Source: Planococcus rifietoensis
Lineage (GTDB): Bacteria; Bacillota; Bacilli; Bacillales_A; Planococcaceae
NCBI RefSeq assembly: GCF_001465795.2
Contig: NZ_CP013659.2
Coordinates: 1,506,501-1,570,500, forward strand
DNA: 64,000 bases
Direction of reading: 5' to 3'
The notes under the pieces are model-generated. The model made no database searches. It saw only the letters and a program-made list of their open reading frames with translations, and was not told where the DNA came from. Shown piece after piece: positions 52,001 through 60,541 of the stretch. Position 1 is the stretch's first letter. Each line of letters begins with the position of its first letter. The position numbers and the translations under genes are program-made.

Positions 52001-52653
52001 GCAACCGATTGCTGGAATTCCGCGAACGACATCTCGCTTTCCTGATGCTTATCGATCTGGTTGACGATCAAATAAAGTTCCGTGTATTTCTGCAATTCCT
52101 TTGTGAAATTGAAATTGAGTTCGGATTGCACATGGTTGTAATCCATCACATAAAACACCATGTCTGCCACGTGCAAAGCCGATTCAGTCGACATCCGGTG
52201 GGCATCATCCGTTGAGTCGACGCCTGGCGTGTCCATGACGGTGATCCCTTCAGGCAACACAGAAGTCGAATGCCCGATGTCGATTTGCGTGACGTCCCCG
52301 CTCTTACAGAAATCCTTCACTGCCTGGAAATCATAGTTTTCAGGGAAATACACGGGACGGTCTCCCCTGCGGTTGACGATGGCATAGTCTTTTTCTGCCT
52401 TATGGACATTGACGATGTTCGCGCTTGTCGGGATCGGGCTCGATGGCAATAATGTCTCGCCCGTCAAAGCGTTGATCATGGACGATTTTCCGGAGGAGAA
52501 ATGGCCGGCAAACCCGATGATGAATTGGTCTTTTAAGATTTTGCGCGCAAATAATTCCGCTTTTTCTTCACGTTCCGTATCTTCATTGTCTTTGAAAATC
52601 CGGTAAAGATGCGCTGTTTCGATTAATTCCTGTTTATGGTCTGTCGCTGTCAT
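49072..52653 (-). CDS. dynA: bacterial dynamin-like protein with two GTPase domains
   Basis: 1193 residues. A double dynamin that binds and can fuse or protect membranes, as B. subtilis DynA (YpbR). First GTPase: G1 GHFSSGKSS (50-58), G2 Thr in PIPTSANI, G3 DTPGVDSTDD, NQID. Second GTPase near residue 630: GAFSAGKSS, NPTTATI, DTPGADSINARH, NAID. Long helical stalk regions lie between and after them. The ATG at 52653 has AAGGAGATATACAT; an earlier ATG at 52689 does not. The DynA family protects membranes against pore-forming compounds and phage lysis. Confidence 0.93.
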   Translation of the reverse strand: MTATDHKQELIETAHLYRIFKDNEDTEREEKAELFARKILKDQFIIGFAGHFSSGKSSMINALTGETLLPSSPIPTSANIVNVHKAEKDYAIVNRRGDRPVYFPENYDFQAVKDFCKSGDVTQIDIGHSTSVLPEGITVMDTPGVDSTDDAHRMSTESALHVADMVFYVMDYNHVQSELNFNFTKELQKYTELYLIVNQIDKHQESEMSFAEFQQSVADSFAAWGVEPKGIFFTSLKVHDFPGNEFPEVKQLVSSVMDNWQGHLGEASASALRQLKDEHIGFLEDEKAERLEAFANVLSEEEWAAREDLKKEHELIKRRSSVQDYDNWRSNFEKKRKELLENANIMPYEVRDALSAYIEARQPGFKVGLLFSGKKTEEERENRKKDLHDKLSKTIDSQMSGHLKKLMKTSLREAGLLTDTESLEIDKIKFDLPFEVVEENVPETSTMTADTVLNVSKSLTAQVQRWLIQETDPWKARQQEGFEGLPDDAGTEIDMKSESLEQKVLAIRTLEEMDEAIDKVKKSFTAILPKQMDAAEKQVAGWQDAFHLSAEDMVEFTPSMLEEEEQQQWDDGESAPTHELASFDEQQVLSRVKTTADILEPVRGFSETVAYLKRKAKRLEGQEFTIALFGAFSAGKSSFSNALMGETVLPVSPNPTTATINRIRPVTDAHPHETADVRLKTVSAMTEDVKNSFAVFGVKVETLEQAYAKTDALPDDATTEQQIHKSFLLAFKGGYEAFSGHLGETLRVNREEFSLYVAKEERSCFVEEIDFYFDCELTRNGVTLVDTPGADSINARHTNVAFEYIRNADAVLFITYYNHAFARADREFLIQLGRVKDAFEMDKMFFVVNAIDLANNEEEKQAVIDYVGNELQRFGIRFPRLFGVSSLQALKDRDISGMPEFEENFQHFLKEELKGMAVQSLSEEEQKTVDRFRNLIQSTEKNLERKDERLEELKQLEQKVRKRYSETMAPVLEQEANQELGELLYYVKQRVFYRFNDFFKEAFNPSLFARESSKQALDTAMRDLQEMTAFDFQQEMRVTNLRLARFVEKKLTERFKDDAVKLKDWNSEFSFLPYEVKEAQLIEAGQPFGDADYSPAKSYYKNNKSFFEKNEKEAMRDALQGMMEPDASRYLEQEKAALTEWAEFWIEQEAEGLRQHLLRQAIEQIESERSLLQQSEILAQWKKLHEKLMEGRG

Positions 52654-52709
52654 ATGTATATCTCCTTCACCGTTACTTCTATTCATCATATCATTTTTTC
52701 CAGCAGAAC

Positions 52710-52743
52710 GAAAAACATCCTTCCATTACTGGAAGGATGTTTC
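52710..52743 (-). terminator. Rho-independent terminator of the SDR gene
   Basis: AAACATCCTTCCA / TGGAAGGATGTTT perfect 13-bp stem, loop of four, then TTCG on the minus strand. Confidence 0.9.
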
Positions 52744-52744
52744 T

Positions 52745-53503
52745 TCATGAAAATCCGTGGATCGACATGCCGCCGTCGATGAACAAAGTCTGCCCGGTGA
52801 TATAGCCCGCTGCATCCGATGCAAGGAACACAACAGGAGAAGCTACTTCCGGCAATTCGCCGACGCGTTTCAGCGGTGTCACTGCAAGGATCGAATCCAG
52901 ATATTCCTGATCCGACAGCAAATTCTCCGTAAGCGGCGTACGGAAATACCAAGGGCCGATTGCATTGACGCGGATGCCCCGCTCGCCCCATTCCATCGCC
53001 ATCACTTTCGTCATTTGAATAATTGCTGCTTTAGAAGCCGCATAGACGACGCCTGTTTTCAGGGCACGGTCTCCGCCGACAGAACTGACGTTGATGATCG
53101 AAGCTCCTTTAGTCATGTGTTTCGCCGCTTCCTGTGAAAACATGAATACACTCTGCGCATTGGTATCCATGATTCTATGCCACTCACTATCGGTCGCATC
53201 GTCCAGTTTGGAACGAATATTCATCCCTGCATTATTGACCAGGATATCGACGCCCCCGAACCGCTCAACCGCCTTTTCGACTGCCAATTGAATATCGTTT
53301 CGGTCAGTCACATCCGCAACTGCATAAGCTGTGCGATCGCCAGCCATTTCCTCCATCACTTGCTCGAGGTCACTTTCGGTCCGTGCGACAAGCAGGACAT
53401 TCGCTCCTGCTTCACCAAGCGCCAATGCAATCGCACGCCCGATGCCTTTTCCGGCTCCGGTAACGATTGCGGTCTTGCCTTCTAAACGAAAAGATGCCAA
53501 CAC
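52745..53503 (-). CDS. SDR family oxidoreductase (glucose dehydrogenase/FabG-like)
   Basis: 252 residues. Classical SDR: TGAGKGIGRAIA cofactor loop, NNAGMN, Ser in INVSSVGG, YAASKAA with Tyr and Lys and the C-terminal GYITGQTLFIDGGMSIHG. The specific substrate cannot be assigned; gluconate 5-dehydrogenase-like or FabG-like members share this layout. A GTG at 53503 with GGGGGA seven bases upstream is the likely start. Own terminator downstream. Confidence 0.88.
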   Translation of the reverse strand: MLASFRLEGKTAIVTGAGKGIGRAIALALGEAGANVLLVARTESDLEQVMEEMAGDRTAYAVADVTDRNDIQLAVEKAVERFGGVDILVNNAGMNIRSKLDDATDSEWHRIMDTNAQSVFMFSQEAAKHMTKGASIINVSSVGGDRALKTGVVYAASKAAIIQMTKVMAMEWGERGIRVNAIGPWYFRTPLTENLLSDQEYLDSILAVTPLKRVGELPEVASPVVFLASDAAGYITGQTLFIDGGMSIHGFS

Positions 53504-53543
53504 AAAAAATCCCCCTTTAGTCATTTCTATTCATTTCATTACT

Positions 53544-55043
53544 TTAATCCAATTGATAGATTTTTGCATATTTCGTTTCCAAGTATTCGGCCAGATAATT
53601 TCCATTCAAGCCTTCGCCAGTCGCTTCTTCCAAAAGCTCAAGCGGCTTCTTGACAGCTCCGTGTTGGTGGACTTTTTCAGTCAGCCATTCGGTCACTGGG
53701 CCGATTTCTCCTTTTGACAGCAATTCATCGAAATTCGGGATGTCTTTTTGCATGGCATTCTTGAACTGCGCTGCATATAGAAGCCCCAATGCATAGGAAG
53801 GGAAATAGCCAAAACTGCCGCCTGCCCAATGGACATCCTGAAGTACGCCTTCCCCGTCATGTTCCGGACGGATGCCTAAATATTCCTCGTATTTATCGTT
53901 CCACAAAGCCGGGAGATCTTTCACTTCATAGTCGCCATCGAACAAGCCTTTTTCCAATTCATAACGAATCATGATATGGAGTGCATAAGTCAATTCATCG
54001 GCTTCGATGCGGATCAATGAAGGCTTTGATTCATTGATGGCTTCAAGAAATTCATTGAGCGCCACTTCCTTGAATGAATCGGGTGCGTAAGACAGGAATT
54101 TTTCATAGTTATGGCGCCAAAATGACTCATTGCGCCCGACAAAGTTTTCAAAGAATAATGACTGCGATTCATGGATGCCCATCGATGAGCCGCCGTCGAC
54201 CGGCAAGCCGCTTAAATCACTGCTAATGTTCTGTTCGTACAAAGCATGGCCTGCCTCATGAATCGTGCCAAAGACAGCCGTACGGAAATCCTGTTCATCG
54301 TATTTTGTCGTTACCCGGACATCTCCGCGGTTCACCGCAATCATGAATGGATGGACTGTTTCGTCCAGTCGGCCCGCTTCGAAGTCATAGCCCAATTGGT
54401 TCAGCACTTCCAAGCTGAAATCCTGCTGGGCTTGTTTTGGGAAATGCCCATATAAGAATTCGGTGTTTGGCTGATTTTCAGACGCCTGGATTTGTTTGAC
54501 GAGCGGCACGATGCGCTCTCTCAATTGCCCGAATACCTCATCCAGTTGTTCGGTTGTGACGCCCGGCTCATACTGGTCGAGCAAAGTATTATAGACACTG
54601 CCGTTTTTCATTCCCCAATAGCCGACAAAGCGGCGCGTCGTTTCCACGAGCTGCTCAAGGTAAGGTTGGAACATGGCGAAATCTTCCTGCTCTTTCGCCT
54701 CTTCCCATACGGATTCCGCTTTGCTCGTCAAGACGACAAATTCGCGGTATTCTTCTGGCGGAATTTTGGCGTTTAATTGGTATTCACGGTCCGCTTCTTC
54801 CACAGAGCGCTGCATTGCAATTGATAAACCGTCCTGTTTTTTCAGCTCAGCGATTAGCTTGCCGTATTCCTCGGATGTCGACATCGCGAACAGTTCTGAA
54901 GACAAGGTCCCGATCGTCTCTGAACGCAGGTCTTGGCCTTTTTTCGGTGCACCTGTCCGCATATCCCAATACAGCAAGGAGATGGCTTCGTTATAACTTG
55001 TCATTTTCTGGTGTAGTTCCCTGAATTGTTGTTCCATTGACAC
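53544..55043 (-). CDS. ypwA: carboxypeptidase family M32 (YpwA)
   Basis: 499 residues. A zinc or cobalt carboxypeptidase removing C-terminal residues from peptides. The metal site HEAGH (about residue 260), the downstream Glu in GIHESQSLFFENFVGR and the M32 motifs DRGDVRVTTKY-like (VNRGDVRVTTKYDEQ) and HIMIRYELEKGLF are present. It starts at GTG 55043 with AGGAGG upstream. It lies next to the ypvA helicase gene, as in B. subtilis, though separated by a terminator. Length matches the family. Confidence 0.94.
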   Translation of the reverse strand: MSMEQQFRELHQKMTSYNEAISLLYWDMRTGAPKKGQDLRSETIGTLSSELFAMSTSEEYGKLIAELKKQDGLSIAMQRSVEEADREYQLNAKIPPEEYREFVVLTSKAESVWEEAKEQEDFAMFQPYLEQLVETTRRFVGYWGMKNGSVYNTLLDQYEPGVTTEQLDEVFGQLRERIVPLVKQIQASENQPNTEFLYGHFPKQAQQDFSLEVLNQLGYDFEAGRLDETVHPFMIAVNRGDVRVTTKYDEQDFRTAVFGTIHEAGHALYEQNISSDLSGLPVDGGSSMGIHESQSLFFENFVGRNESFWRHNYEKFLSYAPDSFKEVALNEFLEAINESKPSLIRIEADELTYALHIMIRYELEKGLFDGDYEVKDLPALWNDKYEEYLGIRPEHDGEGVLQDVHWAGGSFGYFPSYALGLLYAAQFKNAMQKDIPNFDELLSKGEIGPVTEWLTEKVHQHGAVKKPLELLEEATGEGLNGNYLAEYLETKYAKIYQLD

Positions 55044-55149
55044 AATATTCCTCCTTCTTTTCCGGTCTATTGTATCATAAGCAGTCATTTCCACGCCGCA
55101 TCAGCTTTTGGGAAATTCATTTTTTAGGGCAGGATATCAGAAAAAACAT

Positions 55150-55185
55150 AAAAAAAAATCAGCGGAGGAAATCCCCCGCTGATTC
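55150..55185 (-). terminator. Rho-independent terminator of ypvA
   Basis: AATCAGCGG / CCGCTGATT stem with further G-C pairs inside, then nine T on the minus strand. Confidence 0.9.
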
Positions 55186-55201
55186 GTAACTGCTATTTTA
55201 T

Positions 55202-57109
55202 TCAGCGATTTTTCGCCGGCACCGGCAAGACATTCTGCCAGAGGTGTTCAATGCGCAATTCCTCTTCGGTCAATAGCAAATGGATTTCGCCATGATCGGA
55301 AGAAGAACGGATGAGTCGTCCGACGCCTTGCTGCAGACGCAGCTGCATGAACGGCAAGTCGATCTCTTCTAGCGGATGTTCGCTGAATTTACGTTTCGCG
55401 TCGAATACCGGATCGCTCGGCGGCATCGGCAAGTCGACAATGATGACTTTCGTCAAGGCATCGCCAGGCAAATCCATCCCTTCCCATAGATGGTGGGAAC
55501 ACAGCACTTGGAATTTACCTTCCTGGAAATCACGCACGACGGACGATAGCTCACGGTCGCCTTCGAACTCGATGGCAAGTGGCGTGTCTGTCGGCACTGC
55601 GCGTTTGAATGATTGCATGGCGGCTTTTGATTTGAACAACACCAAGGTTTGTCCGCCTTCCGCTGCCAACTCCAGTACTTTTGGCGCTTTTGCCTGCTGT
55701 GCAACTGGATGCTTGAAGATCTCCATCACTTCTTCGTATTCAAATGGCGATGGCACTGAGAACGATTCGAAATTGTCGATCCCCAAAGTATCCGCCAAAT
55801 AAGTGAAATCTTTCGCGACAGACAATGTGGCGGAAGAAAAGACAATCGGCAGTTTGCCATCGAATAATTTCTCCTCGAGAATATCCGTCACAAGGCGTGG
55901 CATGATGACCAAGGTTTCAATTTCATCTTTTTCTTCAAGCCAACTGATCGCGTCGCCATTTTCAACAAACAAGCCCATCGAGAAGTTATACTGCTCAAAA
56001 TACTCCTCGGCCAAATTGAGTTCATATTCAGGAATGCTGAACAATTCTCCCTCAAAGACGAACTCTTCCAATAGGCTGTCAACGGTTCGGATCAATTCTG
56101 TTCCGATGCGTTTCAGCAGCGGGTCTTCCTGGATCGCTTTGCGGTCTTCTTCACTTGGAATCAAATTGCTGCGCAGTACACGGAAAAATTCGGTATGCAA
56201 ATCGATGGTCCGTTCAATAAGGCCAAGTGTCTTTTCACGGACGCCGTCGACCATGACTTTTTCTGTCACGTCGTAAAGCGAGCTTTCCTGCACTTCATAA
56301 GTAAGCGCGCGCTGTGCTGCAAACTCCAATAAATGGCCTTCATCAAGCACGATTTGGGAAACTTCCGGAAGCAACGGCGCCTGGCCTTCATGCTTGCGGT
56401 TTTCTTTCGTCCAAATATGCTCCATCAGGAAATCATGTGAACAAATGACAAGGTCAGTTGCTTCGCGGTAATGGTTACGGTGCAGCGTCTGTCCGCATTT
56501 ATTACGCATATCGCATGCGTTGCAGTTTTGGATCGGGTGATAGTTGACTTGCTGCCACTGGTCATCGGTCAATTCCGGATAACTTGAGCGTTCGCCATAT
56601 GGATACATTTGCTGCATTGAATAGGTTTTGTTGACGAATTCTGGAAGCGTATCTTCGATATGGTCGAGAAAATCCGCTTCGCTGCGTTTTTTCGCCCCTT
56701 CGAAACGCTGCAGGCATAAATATTGGTCGCGCGATTTCGCAAGGCGGACATCGAGGTTCAAATTGAACAACTCATCCAACCGGTCGATATCGCCGCCTTT
56801 TTTCACCAATTGCTCGATCAATGCCTCATCGGCACAAGAAATGAGCGCGGGCTTTCCTGTATAGCGTGCGTACGCAATCGCTGGCAATAAATACGCCATC
56901 GTCTTGCCTGTTCCTACACCAGCTTCTGCAAATAGCACTTGTCGTTCTTTCAACGCTTTTTCCAATTGAAACGACATGAAAATCTGTTCATCACGAAGTT
57001 CATACCCTTTTTCAGGCAGAATATCGTAGAAGATATCCCCGATCCAGTCGTTCAATGAGTCAAAGAACGTTTTATCTTTGGATAACGGAAATGGCAATGC
57101 TTGTCTCAT
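55202..57109 (-). CDS. ypvA: DinG/XPD-like ATP-dependent helicase, YpvA
   Basis: 635 residues, cytosolic. A superfamily 2 helicase with an iron-sulfur domain. Seen: Walker A EAGVGTGKTMAYLLP (about 62-72), the cysteine cluster C in DQYLCLQRF plus CNACDMRNKC (about 195-205) for a 4Fe-4S site, the DEGH box (VLDEGHLLEFA) and motif VI QGVGRLIRSSSDHG. These support 5'-3' DNA unwinding. It lies between ypsC and ypwA, as in B. subtilis, and probably helps repair or replication. Confidence 0.92.
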   Translation of the reverse strand: MRQALPFPLSKDKTFFDSLNDWIGDIFYDILPEKGYELRDEQIFMSFQLEKALKERQVLFAEAGVGTGKTMAYLLPAIAYARYTGKPALISCADEALIEQLVKKGGDIDRLDELFNLNLDVRLAKSRDQYLCLQRFEGAKKRSEADFLDHIEDTLPEFVNKTYSMQQMYPYGERSSYPELTDDQWQQVNYHPIQNCNACDMRNKCGQTLHRNHYREATDLVICSHDFLMEHIWTKENRKHEGQAPLLPEVSQIVLDEGHLLEFAAQRALTYEVQESSLYDVTEKVMVDGVREKTLGLIERTIDLHTEFFRVLRSNLIPSEEDRKAIQEDPLLKRIGTELIRTVDSLLEEFVFEGELFSIPEYELNLAEEYFEQYNFSMGLFVENGDAISWLEEKDEIETLVIMPRLVTDILEEKLFDGKLPIVFSSATLSVAKDFTYLADTLGIDNFESFSVPSPFEYEEVMEIFKHPVAQQAKAPKVLELAAEGGQTLVLFKSKAAMQSFKRAVPTDTPLAIEFEGDRELSSVVRDFQEGKFQVLCSHHLWEGMDLPGDALTKVIIVDLPMPPSDPVFDAKRKFSEHPLEEIDLPFMQLRLQQGVGRLIRSSSDHGEIHLLLTEEELRIEHLWQNVLPVPAKNR

Positions 57110-57126
57110 ATAAAACCCCTCACAGA

Positions 57127-57155
57127 GAAACGGAAGGGCTGGCGCCCTTCCGTTT
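57127..57155 (-). terminator. Rho-independent terminator of ypsC
   Basis: AAACGGAAGGGC / GCCCTTCCGTTT perfect stem, loop of four; the T-run is short. Confidence 0.8.
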
Positions 57156-57157
57156 CC

Positions 57158-58294
57158 TCATTTATTTTTTGGACGTTCTCCCCAAAATTGGAACAGGTCC
57201 GTGCGGATAAAGCCATTGTATAATTTGCGTTTTTTCGTCGCTTTTTGACCGTAGAGTTTTTCAAAGCCTTCCATTGAAGACAGCATATAAACAGACCATG
57301 TCGGGTATTTCGAGAACATTTGCCCCATATCCTCGATCATTTCTTCGATGACTTCCACTTCACCGATCCGCTCGCCGTATGGCGGGTTTCCGATGACAAC
57401 ACCGTTCTCTTCCGTCGTCGTGAAATCTGTCACTTGGCGCTGCTGCAAGCGGACAATTCCTGCAAATCCCGCTTCAATGACGTTTTCTTCGGCGATTTGG
57501 ATCATCCGGTGGTCGATATCCGTACCGAGAATATTGAGCGGCTGATCGTAATCCGCTTGTTCTTCCGCTTCAGCTCGGACTTCATCCCAAATCTTGGATC
57601 CAACCCATGGCCATTGTTCGCTATCGAATTCACGGTTATAGCCCGGTGCGATATTTTGCCCGATCATTGCCGCTTCGATAACGATTGTCCCTGAACCGCA
57701 GAACGGGTCGACGAACGGGCGGTCTGGGGTCCAGCGCGACAACTTGACGAGCGCAGCTGCCAAAGTTTCCTTCAGCGGTGCTTCGCCTTGCCCGACGCGG
57801 TAGCCGCGTTTATGGAGTCCGGCTCCGCTTGTATCGATCGATAACTGCACTTTGTCTTTTAGGATCGATACTTCGATCTTAAAGCGCGGTCCCGACTCAT
57901 CCAAAAAGGCGTTGCGGTGGTATGCTTTTTTCATTCGTTCGACAATCGCTTTTTTGACGATTGACTGGCAGGTCGGCACACTGTGAAGCTTCGATTTAAC
58001 CGATTTTCCCTGTACGGGTAATTCAGCATCGACTGGCAAATATTTCTCCCATTCGATTGCTTTCGTCTGTTCAAACAAATCATCGAATGTCGTCGCTTCG
58101 AATTCGCCGGCGATCAGTTTCACGCGGTCAGCTGTTCGCAGCCAAAGATTCGTTTTCGCGATATCGCGGGCCGTTCCTTCGAAAAATACTTTGCCGTTGT
58201 CTGTCGTCGTTTCGTACCCAAGTTCTTTTACTTCATTCGCCACGATGGATTCGAGCCCCATCGCTGCAGTGGCCAGTAATTTATAACTAGTCAT
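57158..58294 (-). CDS. ypsC: THUMP-domain class I rRNA methyltransferase (RlmL/YpsC type)
   Basis: 378 residues. An N-terminal ferredoxin-like and THUMP domain (about 1-160) binds RNA; the catalytic part has the SAM site FVDPFCGSGTIVIEAA (about 195) and the catalytic GNPPYGERIG (about 310) for N2-guanine methylation of 23S rRNA, by family. AAGGAAG precedes the ATG. Gene order ypsC-rnpB-gpsB matches B. subtilis. Between this start and rnpB (58295-58472) there are short inverted repeats but no recognised riboswitch. Confidence 0.92.
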   Translation of the reverse strand: MTSYKLLATAAMGLESIVANEVKELGYETTTDNGKVFFEGTARDIAKTNLWLRTADRVKLIAGEFEATTFDDLFEQTKAIEWEKYLPVDAELPVQGKSVKSKLHSVPTCQSIVKKAIVERMKKAYHRNAFLDESGPRFKIEVSILKDKVQLSIDTSGAGLHKRGYRVGQGEAPLKETLAAALVKLSRWTPDRPFVDPFCGSGTIVIEAAMIGQNIAPGYNREFDSEQWPWVGSKIWDEVRAEAEEQADYDQPLNILGTDIDHRMIQIAEENVIEAGFAGIVRLQQRQVTDFTTTEENGVVIGNPPYGERIGEVEVIEEMIEDMGQMFSKYPTWSVYMLSSMEGFEKLYGQKATKKRKLYNGFIRTDLFQFWGERPKNK

Positions 58295-58430
58295 AACAAC
58301 TTCCTTTCCGTCTTCCTAATACCTGTTTTGGTCATATAGCAGCTACTGCTGACACTACCAGATGTCGATAGGCGGCAGCTTGAACCATATATAATTTTTT
58401 ACTTCAAATTTTTCTTCATTCATATGAAGA

Positions 58431-58458
58431 AAGGCTCCCCAACAGGAGAGCCTTTCAA
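58431..58458 (-). terminator. Rho-independent terminator of rnpB
   Basis: AAAGGCTCTCC / GGGGAGCCTTT stem with a short loop, 15 bases after the 3' end of the RNA; a second weak hairpin (CTTCAT-TCAT-ATGAAG) follows. Confidence 0.8.
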
Positions 58459-58471
58459 AAAAGATAAGTTA

Positions 58472-58871
58472 AGACCATTCAAAATTCTATAAGCCATGTT
58501 TTGTCTCCACGTACTCAAACAGCCAAAGCCTCGTACTAGCGGATGGCAATCATCTATCTGCGGATTCACTCCGCCTCTTCCGTCGGTTCATTTCCCTTGG
58601 AAAAGTGCCCCTACCATAATTTGGGTTTCTCACTCGCGGGGTTTACCTCGTTCCACCTGCATAGTTTCCTAGACAGCTCCGTCACTGTGGCACCTTCAGG
58701 GTATTTCGGCCATATCCGAAGACTTAGGCGTTCTACCCGCCGTCAGCATTACTGCTGCCCCAGCTTATTGTTTCGCTGAGCGCGATCACTACGGTCATCG
58801 CAGATCCGTGTGAGCATGGACTTTCCTCTCCCGCATCAAGTGCGGGAGCGATTGCCAGAATTTCAAATGGC
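58472..58871 (-). ncRNA. rnpB: RNase P RNA, Bacillus type (B)
   Basis: About 400 nt. The catalytic RNA of ribonuclease P removes tRNA 5' leaders. Seen on the minus strand: the near-universal GAGGAAAGTCCATGCTC, GAGAAACCCAAATT with GCAGGGG-type joints nearby, and a closing helix P1 formed by CCATTTGAAATTCT at the 5' end and AGAATTTTGAATGG at the 3' end. The order of helices matches B. subtilis type B. It has its own promoter and terminator. The ends are estimated within a few bases. Confidence 0.95.
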
Positions 58872-58877
58872 TAACTA

Positions 58878-58906
58878 AGTATACGCTATTCAGCCGCTGT
58901 TGACAA
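58878..58906 (-). promoter_or_regulatory. sigma-A promoter of rnpB
   Basis: On the minus strand -35 TTGTCA (58901-58906) and -10 TATACT (58878-58883) are exactly 17 bp apart, giving a start near 58871, where the RNA begins. Confidence 0.85.
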
Positions 58907-58911
58907 GCTTG

Positions 58912-59205
58912 TTATCTGTTATCCAGCTTGTTGCCGAATACGTGATTTTCCAAATGGGACAATCTACGCAAAATATCAAAATTGGTCGTTCCAGGCGCGG
59001 GAGTTGCTTGCTTTTTTGGCGATTCCTCCAGCTCCGTGCGCAATCGACGGTTTTCATTTTGCAATTGTTCGATTTTTTTGTTGTACAATTCATAGTCTTG
59101 AATGACTTCATCCAGGAAATGATCTACTTCGTCCTGATTGTAGCCGCGCATGGCTGTTTTAAAGTCTTTTTCTAAAATGTCTTTTGCTCCATATTTAATA
59201 TCCAT
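58912..59205 (-). CDS. gpsB: cell-division protein GpsB
   Basis: 97 residues. A DivIVA-like coiled-coil adaptor that moves PBP1 between the septum and side wall. The N-terminal membrane- and partner-binding domain has [25 protein letters not shown], followed by a coiled coil ([20 protein letters not shown]), a proline-rich hinge (ATPAPGTTN) and a C-terminal trimerising helix ([14 protein letters not shown]). All typical. Its gene lies beside rnpB, and ponA probably lies just outside the window, as in B. subtilis. Confidence 0.96.
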   Translation of the reverse strand: MDIKYGAKDILEKDFKTAMRGYNQDEVDHFLDEVIQDYELYNKKIEQLQNENRRLRTELEESPKKQATPAPGTTNFDILRRLSHLENHVFGNKLDNR

Positions 59206-59280
59206 TCGAATCGTCCTTCCATTAAAAGAAACTTCGTGAAATATGTCTATTCCTTACGGCTAGTATAGCATAAGCGATAT

Positions 59281-60537
59281 TTAACGTGTTCTGTGAACCG
59301 TAGATTCGGCGGCTTTTTTTCTTTTTTTCTCCTCGAGCCGCAATTCGCGCTTGGCCAAGTCATCCAATATCGACTGCCTGACTTTCGTATGGCTGGCAGC
59401 TTCTTTTGCAAAACCGGTCATGACAAGTGCCTGCGATGGGTCTTTGAATTGATGTTCGTGAAGTTTCGCTAAATGCACCCATGCCTCCACTTCCACAGGG
59501 CCGCGCAGATGAGGCGCTGCTTCTTTGAACAATTGAAGCGCTTCCGCAAATTCGCCTTTGCGTTTTTTTTGGACTGCCAGCAAAAAGCGGGCAAGCGCCC
59601 CGGCGTCTCCGCGCTCAAGCGTGACATGCTCGAGATAAGCGGCGCTTTGGTCGAATTGCTTCAAGTCCGCGTACCATTTGCCGATATTCGTATAGGCGCC
59701 GCTCGATTCGCTTGAGAGGTCCTCCATCAGCAAATCGGATGACCGGATGTACAGCGACACAAGCGAGAGGATGTCCAGTTCATTATGGTATAACACTTTC
59801 GCCAAGCCTTCCGGAAAACCGCTTTTGACTGCATCGAGATAAATTGCGGGGATCAAATATCCCGGCACGTCACCGCTGCGGGCAAAGCCGAGCTTTTCTT
59901 CTTCGATGACGCTGAGCTTGAGCCGCTGCAATTCGTTTTTCCAGATCCGTTTCGTGCCGTGGAATAAATCGATTTGCTTCGGGTCAGGCAGTTTCGGCAA
60001 GGCCCCGCGGTGCATCGTCCAGCGTGAATGAAGCTGCGGCCAGTCAAAGCTTTTGCCATTATAAGAAAAAATGACCGAATCCTGGGCTTGCCACAAATTC
60101 GACTCATAGAGAAAAGCCGCCTCTTGCGACGGATCCGGCATGATCCATTGGGTCATTTCAAAGCCGCCCGGTTTTCGTTCCAATACGCCGATCAGGAAAA
60201 TATATGCCCCCGTGCCACCAAGCCCTGTCGTTTCCGTATCGAAAAACACCAAAGGAGCCTCTTCCGAAAGTTTGAACGGATGATCATACTCGGTGTTCTG
60301 CCATGCTTCAAGCACGCGGTCGAGTTCGCCCAGCACGACATTGCCGTGACGGTAATCAAGCGGATATGCGATTTTCTTCTCAAACACAAAACCGAATTTA
60401 TTTTCCTTTAAGGTCAATCCGATTTTTTTCCATTGCAGTTCGTGAGACGGCCGTACAGGAGTCGTTTGCGCTTTTCGGGCTGCCGGTTTTTTATTCAGCA
60501 TGCCTTTCATCTGCATCAACTTGTTTTCAAAAGACAT
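59281..60537 (-). CDS. mrfB: 3'-5' exonuclease, mitomycin repair factor MrfB (YprB)
   Basis: 418 residues. A DEDD-type exonuclease domain: FFDTETTGLGGTGAYIFLIGVLE (first acidic pair, about residue 97), FSYNGKSFDWPQL and the late HNELDILSLVSLY with an acidic residue. The C-terminal 130 residues are helical, TPR-like (YLEHVTLERGDAGALARFLLAV). In B. subtilis MrfA and MrfB together excise mitomycin C damage. The gene lies 4 bp after mrfA, so they are co-transcribed. Confidence 0.93.
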   Translation of the reverse strand: MSFENKLMQMKGMLNKKPAARKAQTTPVRPSHELQWKKIGLTLKENKFGFVFEKKIAYPLDYRHGNVVLGELDRVLEAWQNTEYDHPFKLSEEAPLVFFDTETTGLGGTGAYIFLIGVLERKPGGFEMTQWIMPDPSQEAAFLYESNLWQAQDSVIFSYNGKSFDWPQLHSRWTMHRGALPKLPDPKQIDLFHGTKRIWKNELQRLKLSVIEEEKLGFARSGDVPGYLIPAIYLDAVKSGFPEGLAKVLYHNELDILSLVSLYIRSSDLLMEDLSSESSGAYTNIGKWYADLKQFDQSAAYLEHVTLERGDAGALARFLLAVQKKRKGEFAEALQLFKEAAPHLRGPVEVEAWVHLAKLHEHQFKDPSQALVMTGFAKEAASHTKVRQSILDDLAKRELRLEEKKRKKAAESTVHRTR

Positions 60538-60541
60538 ACGC

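Noticed and set aside
58295..58472. T-box or other riboswitch before ypsC
   Set aside because: Short inverted repeats exist, but there is no T-box motif, terminator/antiterminator pair or conserved aptamer pattern.
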